From: Rhizobium sp. 2MFCol3.1
GTDB lineage: Bacteria > Pseudomonadota > Alphaproteobacteria > Rhizobiales > Rhizobiaceae
Reading direction: 5' to 3'
Length of the DNA stretch: 64,000 nucleotides
NCBI RefSeq assembly: GCF_000377565.1
Contig: NZ_KB898353.1
Span: 124,001 to 188,000 of the forward strand
Position numbers and translations under genes: made by a program
In this document: positions 44,704 through 54,817 of the stretch, in pieces
Layout: each line of letters opens with the position of its first letter
Numbering within the stretch: the stretch's first letter is position 1
The notes under the pieces: generated by a model
The model's database searches: none
Told to the model about the DNA's origin: nothing
What the model saw: the letters and a program-made list of their open reading frames with translations, nothing else

Positions 44704-44734
44704 GGGATCGCGGGTGTTGCGCGCCCGCGATCCC
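44704..44734 (-). repeat. GC-rich hairpin after the binding-protein gene
   Basis: GGGATCGCGGG (44704-44714) and CCCGCGATCCC (44724-44734) form a perfect 11-bp stem with a 9-nt loop, in the gap between the binding-protein stop and the ATPase gene. No T-run follows. Confidence 0.75.
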
Positions 44735-44744
44735 CAACAAAGGC

Positions 44745-45977
44745 TTACTTGAACGCTTCGATCTCGCCAGCGGCCTTCTTGATGGCGTCAGCCGGTTCGG
44801 CCTTGCCTGTCACGACGGACTGGACCATTTCGATCATAGAGTTCTGGAAACCCTTGTAATCGGTGAAGAGCGGCTCGGGACCGCCATAGGTGATGCCGTC
44901 GATGAACGGCTTCCACGACGGATCGGCCTTGACGAATTCGTCGACCTTCGCGGAAGGACGCATCGGTGTCAGGCCAGCGCCGCCCTGCAGTTCGTATTCA
45001 GGCTGGATATCCGACGAGGTGATGTACTTGGCGAACTCAATCGCCTTGTCCTCGACACCAGAACCCTTGAAGATTGCAAGGCTGTCGGTGATGAGCAGCG
45101 TGCCGGGGCCCTTGGCATCCGGTCCGAGCGGCAGCGTCGTCACGCCCCAGTTGATCTTCGTGTCCTTGAGGCGGGCGGCAGCGCCGGAGCCGGCCTGGAT
45201 CATGCCGACCTTGCCGTCGAGGAAGATCGCACGAACTTCGTTCTGCTCGTAAGCGGTCGGGCCTTCTTCGGAGTAAGGCGTGATGTCCTTGTAAGCCTGG
45301 AGAGCGGCGAGAACACCCGGGCTATCCAGCGTGACCTTGCCATCGGCGTCGATGACGGTCGCGTTGTTGGTGTAAACCCAGTGCATGAACTGGTGCATGG
45401 TGTTGTCGAAGGTCTTGGCGGACAGGCCGTAGCCCGGGATGCCCGTCTTTTCCTTGATGGTCTTGGCGGCCGCGATTTCTTCAGCCCAGGTTGTCGGTGG
45501 CTTCTCGGGGTCGAGACCGGCCTGCTTGAACAGATCCTTGTTCCAGTAGAGCGCCTTGGTGGAGAATGCGATCGGAACGCCCCACTGGTTGCCCTCGAAG
45601 GTGACCGTGTCGACGATATGCGGGTAGTAACCCTTCTTCTCGTCGTCGGTCATCGGAACCGGAACGATCAGGTCGTTCTGGGCGAATTCCTTGAGCGTGC
45701 GCGAGCCGACGTAAGCCATCGCGACCGGCGTGCCGGCGGCGGCGAGCGTGGTCGCCTTGTCCTGGCACTGTGCCCAGCCAACGACTTCAGGCGCGACCTT
45801 CCAGCCCGGATTCTTGCCTTCCCATTCCTTGATGTACTTCTCGTGGATCGGGTCGATCTTGTCGCCGCAATAGATCCAGCTGATTTCCTTGTCGGCAGCT
45901 TCGGCCGTCATGGCGCCAAGCGCCGTCGAGCCGAGCAAGGCCAGTGCCATAAGGCTAGTTTTGAAAGCGATGCTCAC
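44745..45977 (-). CDS. ABC transporter substrate-binding protein (family 1)
   Basis: This 410-residue periplasmic protein has a signal peptide (LMALALLGSTALGAMTAEA, cleaved near residue 27). The mature part shows EISWIYCGDKIDPIHEKYIKEW, GTPVAMAYVGSRTLKEF, VPIAFSTKALYWNKDLFKQAG and the KTGIPGYGLSAKTFDNTMHQF region, typical of extracellular solute-binding family 1 for sugars or sugar derivatives. The start is GTG with a GGGAG site. It follows both permease genes, an unusual order since the binding protein normally leads. Confidence 0.94.
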   Translation of the reverse strand: MSIAFKTSLMALALLGSTALGAMTAEAADKEISWIYCGDKIDPIHEKYIKEWEGKNPGWKVAPEVVGWAQCQDKATTLAAAGTPVAMAYVGSRTLKEFAQNDLIVPVPMTDDEKKGYYPHIVDTVTFEGNQWGVPIAFSTKALYWNKDLFKQAGLDPEKPPTTWAEEIAAAKTIKEKTGIPGYGLSAKTFDNTMHQFMHWVYTNNATVIDADGKVTLDSPGVLAALQAYKDITPYSEEGPTAYEQNEVRAIFLDGKVGMIQAGSGAAARLKDTKINWGVTTLPLGPDAKGPGTLLITDSLAIFKGSGVEDKAIEFAKYITSSDIQPEYELQGGAGLTPMRPSAKVDEFVKADPSWKPFIDGITYGGPEPLFTDYKGFQNSMIEMVQSVVTGKAEPADAIKKAAGEIEAFK

Positions 45978-46009
45978 GTCAATACTCCCGTTAGTTAGCT
46001 GTTCACTTG

Positions 46010-46867
46010 TTATTGTTTTACCGCACCGGCAGTCAGACCGCCGACGAGATATCGTTGCAAGAAGAAGATGATGACCATCGCGGGCAGGATGCCGACGAAG
46101 GAGGCTGCCATCAGCTCGTTCCAGATAACCTCCTGCTTACCGAAGTAAGCGAAGAGCCCCACCGGCAACGGCATGTATTCGGTCTTCGAGTTGAAGGTCA
46201 GCGCGAAGATGAATTGCTGCGCGTAGGCGCCGATGAAAGTGGTGATGGCGACGACGATGATCCCCGGCATGGCAATCGGCAGGATCACGCGGCGCAACGT
46301 ATAGAAGTGGCTGGCTCCATCCATGTAGGCGGCCTCGTTCAGCTCCTGCGGAATGCGGATCATGTAGGTCCGCAGCAGCCAGATCGCCGAAGGAATGAGG
46401 AATGCCACGCCGGGCACGATCATCGCGAAATAGGTGTTGAGCACGCCGAGCGTACGCATCAGCCGGAACAGCGGAATGAGCAGCACGGCGCCCGAGAACA
46501 TGTTGACCGTCAGGAACGCGCCAAGCAGCAGGCCCATGCCGCGAAATTCGAACTTCGCGAAGGCGTAGGAGGCCGGGATGACGAGCGCCAGCACGATCAC
46601 CGTGACGATGATCGAGATGAAGAAGGAGTTGAAGATATAGCGCCCGAAGCCCGGAACGCTGATCCACATGGTGCGGTAGGCCTCGAACGAGCCGTTCTCC
46701 GGCCAGAAGCGGTACGGCGACGAAAACAGCTGGCTGAGCGGCTTCAGCGACACCAGGAAGCCTTCGACGAACGGCGCCAGCACGAAGGTGAGGAACACCA
46801 GGACACCAAGGTAGATCAGCAGGATTTCCCACCAGCTGTAGCGATCGATCATGGCCGCGTTCTTCAT
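46010..46867 (-). CDS. Carbohydrate ABC transporter permease (MalG-type)
   Basis: This 285-residue permease has about six helices, the EAA loop ELNEAAYMDGASHFYTLRRVI near residues 175-197 and the ending FFLQRYLVGGLTAGAVKQ. The ATG overlaps the stop of the preceding permease (ATGA). Confidence 0.94.
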   Translation of the reverse strand: MKNAAMIDRYSWWEILLIYLGVLVFLTFVLAPFVEGFLVSLKPLSQLFSSPYRFWPENGSFEAYRTMWISVPGFGRYIFNSFFISIIVTVIVLALVIPASYAFAKFEFRGMGLLLGAFLTVNMFSGAVLLIPLFRLMRTLGVLNTYFAMIVPGVAFLIPSAIWLLRTYMIRIPQELNEAAYMDGASHFYTLRRVILPIAMPGIIVVAITTFIGAYAQQFIFALTFNSKTEYMPLPVGLFAYFGKQEVIWNELMAASFVGILPAMVIIFFLQRYLVGGLTAGAVKQ

Positions 46868-47748
46868 GCGCGCTTCTCCGGGTTGAGCCGACGGGTGACA
46901 CGGAAATAGGCAAAGCAGAATGCCGAGAGGAAGATGCAGATCAGCACCGCGCGGGCCGCACCCTCACCATATTTCTTCGAGCCGATGGCCGTCTGGTAGG
47001 TATCGATGATCATCGTCGTGGTCTGTCCGCTGGGGCCGCCCTGCGTCAGGATCCAGATGATATCGAAGGAGTTGAACGTGGCAATGAGGGATAGCATCGA
47101 CATGGTGATGATCGACGGCACCATCAGCGGCAGGGTGATGCGGCGGAAACGATAGAAACGCCCCGCGCCATCGGTCCAGGCCGCCTCGTAGAGATCCTTC
47201 GGGATCGACTGAATGGCCGCCAGGAAATAGATGGTGACCATCGGCACGCCGATCCACACGTCGGTTATGATTGTTGCCCAGAATGCCGTGTTGCCATAGG
47301 CGAGGAAGGCCACCGGGCCGTCCACGAAGCCGATGCGCTGCAGCATGCCCGAGATCATCCCGAACTGGCCGTTATACATCCAGCCCCACATGAAGATGCC
47401 GATGGCCATCGGCACCACCCATGGCGGCATGGTCAAGAGACGAAACAGCGAGCGGCCGGGCACCGCGCTGTTCAGCAGCGAGGCGCCGAAGGTGCCGATT
47501 ATCATCTTCAGCGAGACCGAGAAGAAGGTCCAGATGAAGGTGCGGACGATGACGTCTGCGAAGGTCGCGTTGAAGATCTTCTCATAGTTCGCCCAGCCCA
47601 CCCAATTGGTCACTTTTCTGAGCGACGCGTCGGTAAAGGACAGAATGAACGTATCGACGAGCGGATAAGCGACGATTACCGCGACATAGAGGACTGCCGG
47701 AAGGAGAAGGATCCAGGCGAAGATGAGGTTGCTTCTTTGAACGTTCAT
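46864..47748 (-). CDS. Carbohydrate ABC transporter permease (MalF-type)
   Basis: This 294-residue permease begins MNVQRSNLIFAWILLLPAV and has the EAA loop DLYEAAWTDGAGRFYRFRRIT near residues 187-207. The ATG at 47748 follows an AGG-containing site, 13 bases after the Gfo/Idh gene. A longer in-frame start at 47883 lies inside the preceding gene and was rejected. Confidence 0.94.
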   Translation of the reverse strand: MNVQRSNLIFAWILLLPAVLYVAVIVAYPLVDTFILSFTDASLRKVTNWVGWANYEKIFNATFADVIVRTFIWTFFSVSLKMIIGTFGASLLNSAVPGRSLFRLLTMPPWVVPMAIGIFMWGWMYNGQFGMISGMLQRIGFVDGPVAFLAYGNTAFWATIITDVWIGVPMVTIYFLAAIQSIPKDLYEAAWTDGAGRFYRFRRITLPLMVPSIITMSMLSLIATFNSFDIIWILTQGGPSGQTTTMIIDTYQTAIGSKKYGEGAARAVLICIFLSAFCFAYFRVTRRLNPEKRA

Positions 47749-47761
47749 CCTGCCGCCCTCC

Positions 47762-48919
47762 TCAAGCCGCTCTGGCGTGGAGCGCCTCGTCGAACTTGTC
47801 CCATACGGGACGCAGGTCGACAACCGTCTTCTTGATGCGGGCCTCGTCCATGGAGAGCGCCAGAATGCCGGCTTCAAGCGCATTCAGGGTCGAGACGGGC
47901 AATACCGTGCCGGTGCGAACGCTGTCGAGGATGTCGACCGCCATCTGCTCGTCGGCACCGTAGTGCTGCGAGAGTTCCGTAGCCGCATACTTGTTCTCGA
48001 CGACCTTCTTGCCGGTCAGCTGCTCATGCACATCGAGATAGCCGCGCACGAAGTCGCCCTCGGCCATCCCGCGCGAGCCCATGATCGCAAAGCGACGGAA
48101 CTGGTCGGGAACGTTGAGGTTGGTGTGGAAGTTCATGCCCACGCCATTGGCGTATTCGACGATCGCAACCTGATAGTCGATGATGTCGGCGTCGCTGTCG
48201 AACACCTTGTCGGTGCCCTTCCAGCCGCTCGGCTTGCGATGGAACAACTCAAGATCATTGATGCCTTCGCGAGCCGGATCGTTTGCCGGCGTAAAGCTCT
48301 TGCGGCCACCGAAGCTTGCGACCCGCTCGGGCCGCGCGCCGGCGATGCCGTTATAAAGATCGAGATCGTGGCAGCATTTTTCCAGCATGAAGCTGCCGGA
48401 ATAACGCTCGTATCGGCGCCAGTCGCGCATGAAGAATGCGCCGTGGTAGGGCTCGATGTGCTCGGACGCCTCGATCGAGACGATCTGGCCGAGATTGCCG
48501 GCAGCCTGAACCGCCTGCAGGTCGCGATAAAGCGGCGAATAGCGCAGCACCAGGCCGACCATCAGCCGCTCATGACCGAACTTGGCCATCAGGCGTGCGA
48601 GCTCGATGCTTTCGGCGATCGTGGTGACGATCGGCTTTTCGCAGAACACCTTCAGACCGGCTTCAAGACCGATGCGGATATGCTCGAGATGGAAGAGATT
48701 GGGCGAGCCGATCATCAACAGATCGAGCTGTTCGTTGGCGATCAGCTCCTGCGGCGTGGCATAGGATTTGCCGACGGAAACGCCCTTCTCGACGAGACCC
48801 GGCAGACCAGCGGGCTCGGGATCGACATAGCCGACGATCTCGAAGCTTTCATCAATCGACTTGAAGACGTAGCCCAGATAGCCGAGCCGGAAACCTAGCC
48901 CGATAATTCCCACTTTCAT
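47762..48919 (-). CDS. Gfo/Idh/MocA-family oxidoreductase
   Basis: This is a 385-residue NAD(P)-dependent dehydrogenase with VGIIGLGFRLGYLGYVF near residues 2-18 (a less usual Rossmann glycine pattern, GxGxRxG), the EKPIVTT motif near residue 95 and a C-terminal substrate domain containing HIEPYHGAFFMRDWRRY and EKCCHDLDLYNGI. It leads the importer operon, so it probably acts on the imported sugar or cyclitol. The ATG at 48919 is favoured over the upstream in-frame start at 48988, which would cover the promoter. Confidence 0.92.
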   Translation of the reverse strand: MKVGIIGLGFRLGYLGYVFKSIDESFEIVGYVDPEPAGLPGLVEKGVSVGKSYATPQELIANEQLDLLMIGSPNLFHLEHIRIGLEAGLKVFCEKPIVTTIAESIELARLMAKFGHERLMVGLVLRYSPLYRDLQAVQAAGNLGQIVSIEASEHIEPYHGAFFMRDWRRYERYSGSFMLEKCCHDLDLYNGIAGARPERVASFGGRKSFTPANDPAREGINDLELFHRKPSGWKGTDKVFDSDADIIDYQVAIVEYANGVGMNFHTNLNVPDQFRRFAIMGSRGMAEGDFVRGYLDVHEQLTGKKVVENKYAATELSQHYGADEQMAVDILDSVRTGTVLPVSTLNALEAGILALSMDEARIKKTVVDLRPVWDKFDEALHARAA

Positions 48920-49248
48920 GCTGCTCTCGTTCCCATTTACGTAATTTATTTTCGTCAAGTTGAGACAAAAATTCGATCTCGTCAACACGAAACACGGAAA
49001 AAGTTGGAACTGTGAAATTAATTTTCATGACGCTTGTTTGACAGGCATTTTGATTTTCATCATCGATAAGCCCTCCGTCAACCGCAAGACGGGAGGATAG
49101 GATGGCCTATACCCACATCATCATGTGGGTAAGTGGCAAGATGCGCGTGCCCATCTCGATCGAGCGCGGCGTGAGCATTGACACCAATCGCGCCGCCTCA
49201 CACTATTCCGTGGAAACCATACCAACACTGATTGCCGGACCGTGTCAA
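48920..49248. promoter_or_regulatory. Divergent promoter region between importer operon and Lrp gene
   Basis: This 329-base AT-rich region contains a TGAAA-TTAAT-TTTCA dyad (49013-49027) and near 48940-48960 an ATTTATTTTCGT..AAGTTGA segment that resembles AATTATTTTCGT....AAGTTGA near 39888-39908 in the RidA promoter. A strong GGGAGG site and an ATG (49102) are followed by the dyad ACCCACAT-CATC-ATGTGGGT (49111-49130). The segment 49102-49248 is in frame with the Lrp gene. Confidence 0.55.
49013..49027. promoter_or_regulatory. Candidate RpiR operator upstream of the importer operon
   Basis: TGAAA-TTAAT-TTTCA matches in half-site sequence the dyad at 39957-39970. It lies 94 bases upstream of the Gfo/Idh start. 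The link to the RpiR protein at 38597-39457 is inference. Confidence 0.4.
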
Positions 49249-49731
49249 ATGAACGATTCTACCGCGAAAATCGATGCGTTTGACATGAAGATCCTCAGCG
49301 CCATGCAGAACGATGCGACCCTGTCGCAGCGCGATCTGGCCGAAAAGATCGGCCTATCGCAAAACGCCTGCTGGCGCCGACTGCAACGGCTGCATTCCCT
49401 CGGCCTGATCCGGGGATCGCACAGCGATATCGACTTGAAGGCTCTCGGGTTCGACCTGACCGTTTTCGTGATGATCCGCACGCGTCATCATTCTAAAGAG
49501 TGGAGCGAGGGTTTTCGGGCGCATGTCGAGCGATTGCCCGAGGTGATAGACTTCTATCGCATCGGCGGCGACTGGGATTATCTGATCAAGGTCGTGACCA
49601 AAGGCATGTCGGGCTACGACGCCTTCTACCAGAAGCTCATCACGAACTTCGATCTCGCCACGGTGACAGGCTTCTTTTCGATGGAGGCAATCATCAACAA
49701 CCGTCCGGTGGATTTGACACGGCTGCGCTGA
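49249..49731 (+). CDS. Lrp/AsnC-family transcriptional regulator
   Basis: From the ATG at 49249 this is a normal-length 160-residue Lrp protein with the helix-turn-helix FDMKILSAMQNDATLSQRDL then SQNACWRRLQRLHSLGLI, and the effector domain VIDFYRIGGDWDYLIKVVTKGMSGYDAFYQKL. The ATG has only a weak ribosome-binding site, whereas an in-frame ATG at 49102 has a strong GGGAGG site and would add 49 residues with no family similarity. It is divergent from the importer operon and may sense an amino acid linked to that pathway. Confidence 0.9.
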   Translation: MNDSTAKIDAFDMKILSAMQNDATLSQRDLAEKIGLSQNACWRRLQRLHSLGLIRGSHSDIDLKALGFDLTVFVMIRTRHHSKEWSEGFRAHVERLPEVIDFYRIGGDWDYLIKVVTKGMSGYDAFYQKLITNFDLATVTGFFSMEAIINNRPVDLTRLR

Positions 49732-50041
49732 CATCAGGCGGCCACACGGATGTCAACGACCGGTAACGTAGGTCACGCCTTACGCTTGCCGGCCGACGAA
49801 AGGCAGAAATCCTTGTCGGCCCAGTCCTATTTACTAGCAAGCTCAACGCCGCTCTTATCTCTAAAGAGCAACGCCTATTCTTTGCCGAGCTAAGGTGCCC
49901 GCGCTTAAATGTCGCGCTCACCAAGGTAATGCAGGGAAAAGGCCAAGCCGGCAGTTGAGAGAATTCATCCAAACGCGTAACAAAATTGCCGCACTTACCA
50001 ACCGCGCGCTGCGAAAGCGTCCTGACCAAGGTCTATTTGCA
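49732..50041 (+). promoter_or_regulatory. Upstream region of pntA
   Basis: This 310-base gap contains the small dyad GCTCTT-N7-AAGAGC (49851-49869) and no convincing gene. It should hold the pntAB promoter; I could not identify clear -35/-10 boxes. Confidence 0.35.
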
Positions 50042-51616
50042 ATGAAAATCGGCGTTCCGAAAGAAATAACCGTCGGCGAGGCCCGTGTGGCCATGACGCC
50101 GGACTCCGCGCTGCAATTGCAGAAACTCGGCTATAGCTGTGTCATCGAAACCGGCGCGGGTCTCGCCGCCGGCTTCTCCGACGCCACCTATCAGGCCGCG
50201 GGCGTCGATATCGCTCCATCGGCCGACAGCCTTTGGGCATCCGCCGACATCATCGCCAAGGTGCGTCCGCCCGAAAGCGCCGAGACCGAGAAGCTTGGCC
50301 CGAAGAAAACGCTGATCTCCTTCTTCTATCCGGCTCAGAACGCCGCCCTGCTCGAGCAGGCGAAGGCAACAGGCGCCAACATCATCGCCATGGACATGGT
50401 GCCGCGCATTTCGCGCGCGCAGAAGATGGACGCTCTGTCATCCATGGCTAACATCGCCGGCTATCGTGCCGTCATCGAGGCCGGCAACAATTTCGGCCGC
50501 TTCTTCACCGGCCAGGTGACCGCCGCCGGCAAAGTGCCGCCTGCCAAGGTGCTCGTCATCGGCGCCGGCGTCGCCGGCCTTGCCGCGATCGGCACCGCCA
50601 CCTCGCTCGGCGCCATCACCTACGCCTTCGACGTGCGCCCCGAAGTGGCCGAGCAGATCGAATCGATGGGTGCGGAGTTCGTCTTCCTCGATTTCAACGA
50701 GAGCCAGCAGGACGGCGCCGCCACCGGCGGATACGCAGCGCCCTCCTCGCCGGAGTTCCGCGAGAAGCAGCTGGCAAAGTTCCGTGAACTGGCCCCCGAG
50801 ATCGACATCGTCATCACCACGGCGCTGATCCCCGGCCGCGATGCACCGAAGCTGTGGCTTACCGACATGGTGGCTCTGATGAAGCCCGGTTCCGTGATCA
50901 TCGATCTTGCGGCCGAACGCGGCGGCAACTGCGATTTGACCGTCGCCGACCAGAAGATCGTCTCCGACAATGGCGTCACCGTGGTCGGCTATACCGATTT
51001 CCCGAGCCGCATGGCCGCGCAGTCGTCGACGCTCTATTCGACCAACATACGCCACATGATGACGGACCTGACGCCGGCCAAGGACGGCGAGATCGTCCAC
51101 AACATGGAAGACGACGTCATCCGCGGCGCAACCGTCGCCTTCGAGGGCGCCATCACCTATCCCCCGCCGCCGCCGAAGATCCAGGCGATCGCCGCTCAGA
51201 AGCCGAAGGAAAAGGCCAAGGAGCCGACGCCTGACGAGAAGCGCGCGCGCGAGGCAGCCGCCTTCAAGGCGCAGACCAAGAGCCAGGGCTTCCTGCTTTT
51301 GATCGGCACCGCGCTGCTGCTGTTGGTCGGCGCCTATGCCCCGGCAAGCTTCATGAACCATTTCGTGGTCTTCATGCTCGCCTGCTTCATCGGTTTCCAG
51401 GTGATCTGGAACGTCTCGCATTCGCTGCATACGCCGCTGATGGCGGTGACCAACGCTATCTCGGGCATCGTCATTCTCGGCGCGCTGCTGCAGATCGGCT
51501 CCGGCAACTGGCTGGTCGTCATCCTCGCTGCTCTGTCGGTTCTGGTCGCGACGATCAACATCGTCGGCGGCTTTCTTGTCACGCGGCGCATGCTCGCCAT
51601 GTTCCAGAAGTCCTGA
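50042..51616 (+). CDS. pntA: NAD(P) transhydrogenase subunit alpha
   Basis: PntA is the NAD(H)-binding part of the proton-pumping transhydrogenase. The 524-residue protein begins [20 protein letters not shown] as in the alanine dehydrogenase/PNT family, has the NAD site [17 protein letters not shown] near residue 166 and the RQD-loop region, then a Pro/Lys-rich linker (PPPPPKIQ...[16 protein letters not shown], in part) and four membrane helices from about residue 420. The catalytic and membrane parts are fused in one chain as in E. coli, not split into PntAA/PntAB. pntB follows after 30 bases. Confidence 0.96.
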   Translation: MKIGVPKEITVGEARVAMTPDSALQLQKLGYSCVIETGAGLAAGFSDATYQAAGVDIAPSADSLWASADIIAKVRPPESAETEKLGPKKTLISFFYPAQNAALLEQAKATGANIIAMDMVPRISRAQKMDALSSMANIAGYRAVIEAGNNFGRFFTGQVTAAGKVPPAKVLVIGAGVAGLAAIGTATSLGAITYAFDVRPEVAEQIESMGAEFVFLDFNESQQDGAATGGYAAPSSPEFREKQLAKFRELAPEIDIVITTALIPGRDAPKLWLTDMVALMKPGSVIIDLAAERGGNCDLTVADQKIVSDNGVTVVGYTDFPSRMAAQSSTLYSTNIRHMMTDLTPAKDGEIVHNMEDDVIRGATVAFEGAITYPPPPPKIQAIAAQKPKEKAKEPTPDEKRAREAAAFKAQTKSQGFLLLIGTALLLLVGAYAPASFMNHFVVFMLACFIGFQVIWNVSHSLHTPLMAVTNAISGIVILGALLQIGSGNWLVVILAALSVLVATINIVGGFLVTRRMLAMFQKS

Positions 51617-51646
51617 TCGGGCCAGGGATATCAAGGGATTTTCAAT

Positions 51647-53080
51647 ATGACGATTGGTATCGTTTCGGCCGCCTATATCTCCGCGGCTGTGCTTTTCATC
51701 CTCTCGCTGGGCGGCCTGTCCGGTCAGGAAAGCGCCAAGCGCGCCGCCTGGTACGGCATCGTCGGCATGGCACTCGCCATTGTCGCGACCATCTTCGGCC
51801 CCGGTGTCGGTAACTGGATCATCATTATTCCGATGATCCTGGCCGGCTCCATCGCCGGCTACTACGTCGCAAACCGCGTGCAGATGACGGAGATGCCGCA
51901 GCTTGTGGCCGCGCTCCACTCCTTCGTCGGCCTCGCCGCCGTCTTCATCGGCTACAACGCCCATATTGAGGCATGGCGCATTGCCGGCATGGACGAGGCG
52001 ACGCGCGCAGCCCTTGACGGCTTCGCCGGCATTCTCGCCCACAAGACGCCGGTCGAGCTTGCGATCATGAAGGTCGAGGTGTTCCTCGGCGTCTTCATCG
52101 GCGCCATCACATTCACCGGCTCGATCGTCGCTTTCGGCAAGCTCGCCGGCAAGATCGACGGCAAGGCGAAGAAGCTGCCCGGCGGGCATTTCCTGAATGC
52201 CGCGGCTGCTATCCTGTCGCTGATCCTGCTCCTCATGTATGTGAACGGCGCCGGCGTCTGGACGCTGATCCTGATGACCTTGCTTGCCTTCTTCATCGGC
52301 TACCACCTGATCATGGGCATCGGCGGCGCCGACATGCCGGTCGTGGTCTCGATGCTGAACAGCTATTCCGGCTGGGCGGCCGCCGCCATCGGCTTCACGC
52401 TCGGCAACGACCTCCTGATCGTCACCGGCGCGCTGGTCGGCTCCTCGGGCGCGATCTTATCCTACATCATGTGCAAGGCGATGAACCGCTCCTTCGTCTC
52501 GGTCATCCTCGGCGGCTTCGGCGGCACCACGGGTCCCGCCATGGAAATCGAAGGCGAGCAGATCGCCATCGATGCCGAGGGCGTCGCATCCGCGCTCAAC
52601 GATGCCGATAGCGTCGTCATCGTGCCGGGCTACGGCATGGCGGTGGCGCAGGCGCAGCAGGCCGTCTCCGAACTCACGCGCAAGCTCAGAGCAGCCGGCA
52701 AGACTGTGCGCTTCGCGATCCATCCGGTCGCCGGCCGTCTGCCCGGCCACATGAACGTGCTGCTTGCCGAAGCCAAGGTGCCCTACGACATCGTCCTCGA
52801 AATGGACGAGATCAACGACGACTTCCCCGAGACCGACGTCGTCATCGTCATCGGCTCCAATGACATCGTCAATCCGGCCGCCCAGGAAGATCCGAACTCG
52901 CCGATCGCAGGCATGCCGGTTCTCGAAGTCTGGAAAGCTAAGCAGGTGTTCGTCTCCAAGCGTGGACAGGGCACCGGCTACTCCGGCATCGAGAACCCGC
53001 TCTTCTACAAGGAGAACACGCGGATGTTCTATGGCGACGCCAAGAAGAGCATTGACGGCCTGCTCGCAAAGGTCGCCTGA
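51647..53080 (+). CDS. pntB: NAD(P) transhydrogenase subunit beta
   Basis: PntB carries the proton channel and the NADP(H)-binding domain. The 477-residue protein has about eight to nine membrane helices in the first 260 residues ([20 protein letters not shown] at the start) and the NADP domain with [15 protein letters not shown] near residue 325, [26 protein letters not shown], and [33 protein letters not shown] in pattern. A strong terminator follows. Confidence 0.97.
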   Translation: MTIGIVSAAYISAAVLFILSLGGLSGQESAKRAAWYGIVGMALAIVATIFGPGVGNWIIIIPMILAGSIAGYYVANRVQMTEMPQLVAALHSFVGLAAVFIGYNAHIEAWRIAGMDEATRAALDGFAGILAHKTPVELAIMKVEVFLGVFIGAITFTGSIVAFGKLAGKIDGKAKKLPGGHFLNAAAAILSLILLLMYVNGAGVWTLILMTLLAFFIGYHLIMGIGGADMPVVVSMLNSYSGWAAAAIGFTLGNDLLIVTGALVGSSGAILSYIMCKAMNRSFVSVILGGFGGTTGPAMEIEGEQIAIDAEGVASALNDADSVVIVPGYGMAVAQAQQAVSELTRKLRAAGKTVRFAIHPVAGRLPGHMNVLLAEAKVPYDIVLEMDEINDDFPETDVVIVIGSNDIVNPAAQEDPNSPIAGMPVLEVWKAKQVFVSKRGQGTGYSGIENPLFYKENTRMFYGDAKKSIDGLLAKVA

Positions 53081-53171
53081 CAAGACAGGAACTGGGAGGC
53101 GGCGTGGTTCAGACCAACGCCGCCCGCCCGGGAATTTGAGGCGTTCCGCCGAGCCAATATGCAATAAACGT

Positions 53172-53204
53172 GAGAAGGGGACCGAAACGGTCCCCTTCTC
53201 TTTT
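53172..53204 (+). terminator. Strong rho-independent terminator of pntAB
   Basis: GAGAAGGGGACC (53172-53183) and GGTCCCCTTCTC (53189-53200) form a perfect 12-bp stem with a GAAAC loop followed by TTTT. It may also end the convergent MFS transcript, since the minus strand continues with a short T-containing stretch. Confidence 0.92.
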
Positions 53205-53218
53205 GCCTCGTATCGCTA

Positions 53219-54817
53219 TCAGGCTTTGCCTGGGCGATTGATCGTCAGGAAGTGCCGGACGACAGGCTTTTCCGGGCCTGAGTGGTAGGCAAGAACCTTG
53301 CCCTGCAGATCGGCGTCGGCGTTCGACACCCGCTTGTGCTGCCGAAGATGCTCCGCCCAGGATTCCACCATGAACCACTCGACGATCTTCTCAGGGTCAG
53401 CGGAGTCTTCCGTCACGCCCCAGCCATAGGCGCCATCGCGGCGGCGTTCCTGCGACATGTCGTTCAAGGCACGAAGGAAGGCCGAACGGTTGTGCTTTTC
53501 GACGTTGTACTCGATCAGGATCAGGACTGGTCCACGATCGTGGGCGACGGGCTCGGCGACAAGCGGCTCCGGCCAGTGGCTCGAGGGAACCAGATCGGCA
53601 TCGCCGGCAGGCAGCTTTACACGATGCATGATGAGACCTGCAACAAGAAGGCCGACAGCACCGATAATGAGCGTTGCCTGAATTCCGACGGCCGTACCGA
53701 CTGCACCCCAGCCAAGGCTGCCGGCCGTCATCGCGCCGTTGAACACCGTGAGGTAGACGGCAAGACCACGACCACGCACCCAGTTCGGAAGGACGGCCTG
53801 GGCCGCACCATTGAGCGTCGTCAGAGCGGTGATCCATGCGCCACCGAGGAAGAGCAGAGCGACGATGGCAACGGCCTTCGGCGGAGCAAGCGACAGGATA
53901 GCCATCACGATAGCGGTGATGATGGCGGCACCGAGCATGAGGCCATCGGCGTTCAGACGTTCACGCAGCTTCGGCATGACGAGCGCTCCGCCGATCGCAC
54001 CAGCGCCAACCGCGCCGAGCAGGATACCGTAGAAGCTTGCATCACCGCCGAGAAGCTGGCGGGCGACGAGCGGCAGCAGGGCCCAGACGGCACTGGCGAA
54101 GGCGAAGAAGATCGCGGCGCGCAGCAGGACGACATGCAGCGGGCGGCTGGCACGGGTGTAGCGAAGGCCGGCCCGGAAGGCGCCGAGGAAATTCTCCTGC
54201 AGGGCATCATTGGCGTTCTTGGCGCGCGGCCACCAGACCAGCGCGGCAATGACAATGATATAGCTCGCAACGTCGGCGCCATAGGTGAGACCCGCGCCGA
54301 ACGCCGCAAGCAGAAGGCCGCCTGCCGCCGGGCCGATCGAACGGGCGATGTTGATGCCGAGCGAATTCAGCGCCACCGCGCTTTTGACGTCCTCGCGCTT
54401 GACGAGTTCAGGCACGATCGCCTGCCAGGTCGGCCCCATCAGTGCAGCACCGATGCCGCCGAGGAAGGTAAGACCGATGAGAGCGCTGACCGAAAGCATG
54501 CCGGTCTGGGCAAGAACCATGAGGCTGATGCTGACGGAGGCGAGCAGCAGCTGCACTGCGATGAGGAACTTGCGGCGGTCGAGAATATCGGTCAGTACGC
54601 CCGCCGGAATGGCGAGAAGAAAGATCGGCAGCGTGCCCGCCGCCTGAACCATGGCGACCGCGGCCGGCGAGGCCGAGAGATCGGTCATCAGCCAGGAGCT
54701 CGCGACATCGCGCATGAAGCTGCCGGTATTGCCGAGAACGGTGGCTGCCCAGAGGACGGCGAAGACGGGTTGGGCGAGCGGAGCGAAGCTGCCCCCGGAG
54801 GATTTTGCGGTGCTCAT
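53219..54817 (-). CDS. MFS transporter fused to a C-terminal ABM-like domain
   Basis: The 532-residue protein belongs to the MFS_3 (transmembrane secretion effector, enterobactin-exporter-like) group. About 12 membrane helices span residues 15-405 (PVFAVLWAATVLGNTGSFMRDVASSWLMT at the start). From about residue 430 to the end lies a soluble domain (LILIEYNVEKHNRSAFLRALNDMSQERRRDGAY in part, then VEWFMVESWAEHLRQHKRVS) that resembles the antibiotic-biosynthesis-monooxygenase ferredoxin-like fold. Its ATG overlaps the DoxX stop. It may export or modify a toxic aromatic compound (inference). Confidence 0.9.
   Translation of the reverse strand: MSTAKSSGGSFAPLAQPVFAVLWAATVLGNTGSFMRDVASSWLMTDLSASPAAVAMVQAAGTLPIFLLAIPAGVLTDILDRRKFLIAVQLLLASVSISLMVLAQTGMLSVSALIGLTFLGGIGAALMGPTWQAIVPELVKREDVKSAVALNSLGINIARSIGPAAGGLLLAAFGAGLTYGADVASYIIVIAALVWWPRAKNANDALQENFLGAFRAGLRYTRASRPLHVVLLRAAIFFAFASAVWALLPLVARQLLGGDASFYGILLGAVGAGAIGGALVMPKLRERLNADGLMLGAAIITAIVMAILSLAPPKAVAIVALLFLGGAWITALTTLNGAAQAVLPNWVRGRGLAVYLTVFNGAMTAGSLGWGAVGTAVGIQATLIIGAVGLLVAGLIMHRVKLPAGDADLVPSSHWPEPLVAEPVAHDRGPVLILIEYNVEKHNRSAFLRALNDMSQERRRDGAYGWGVTEDSADPEKIVEWFMVESWAEHLRQHKRVSNADADLQGKVLAYHSGPEKPVVRHFLTINRPGKA

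Noticed and set aside
50438..52306. Minus-strand frame of about 620 codons opposite pntA-pntB
   Set aside because: The sequence is low-complexity and charged, spans two well-conserved genes and has no ribosome-binding site or family motif.
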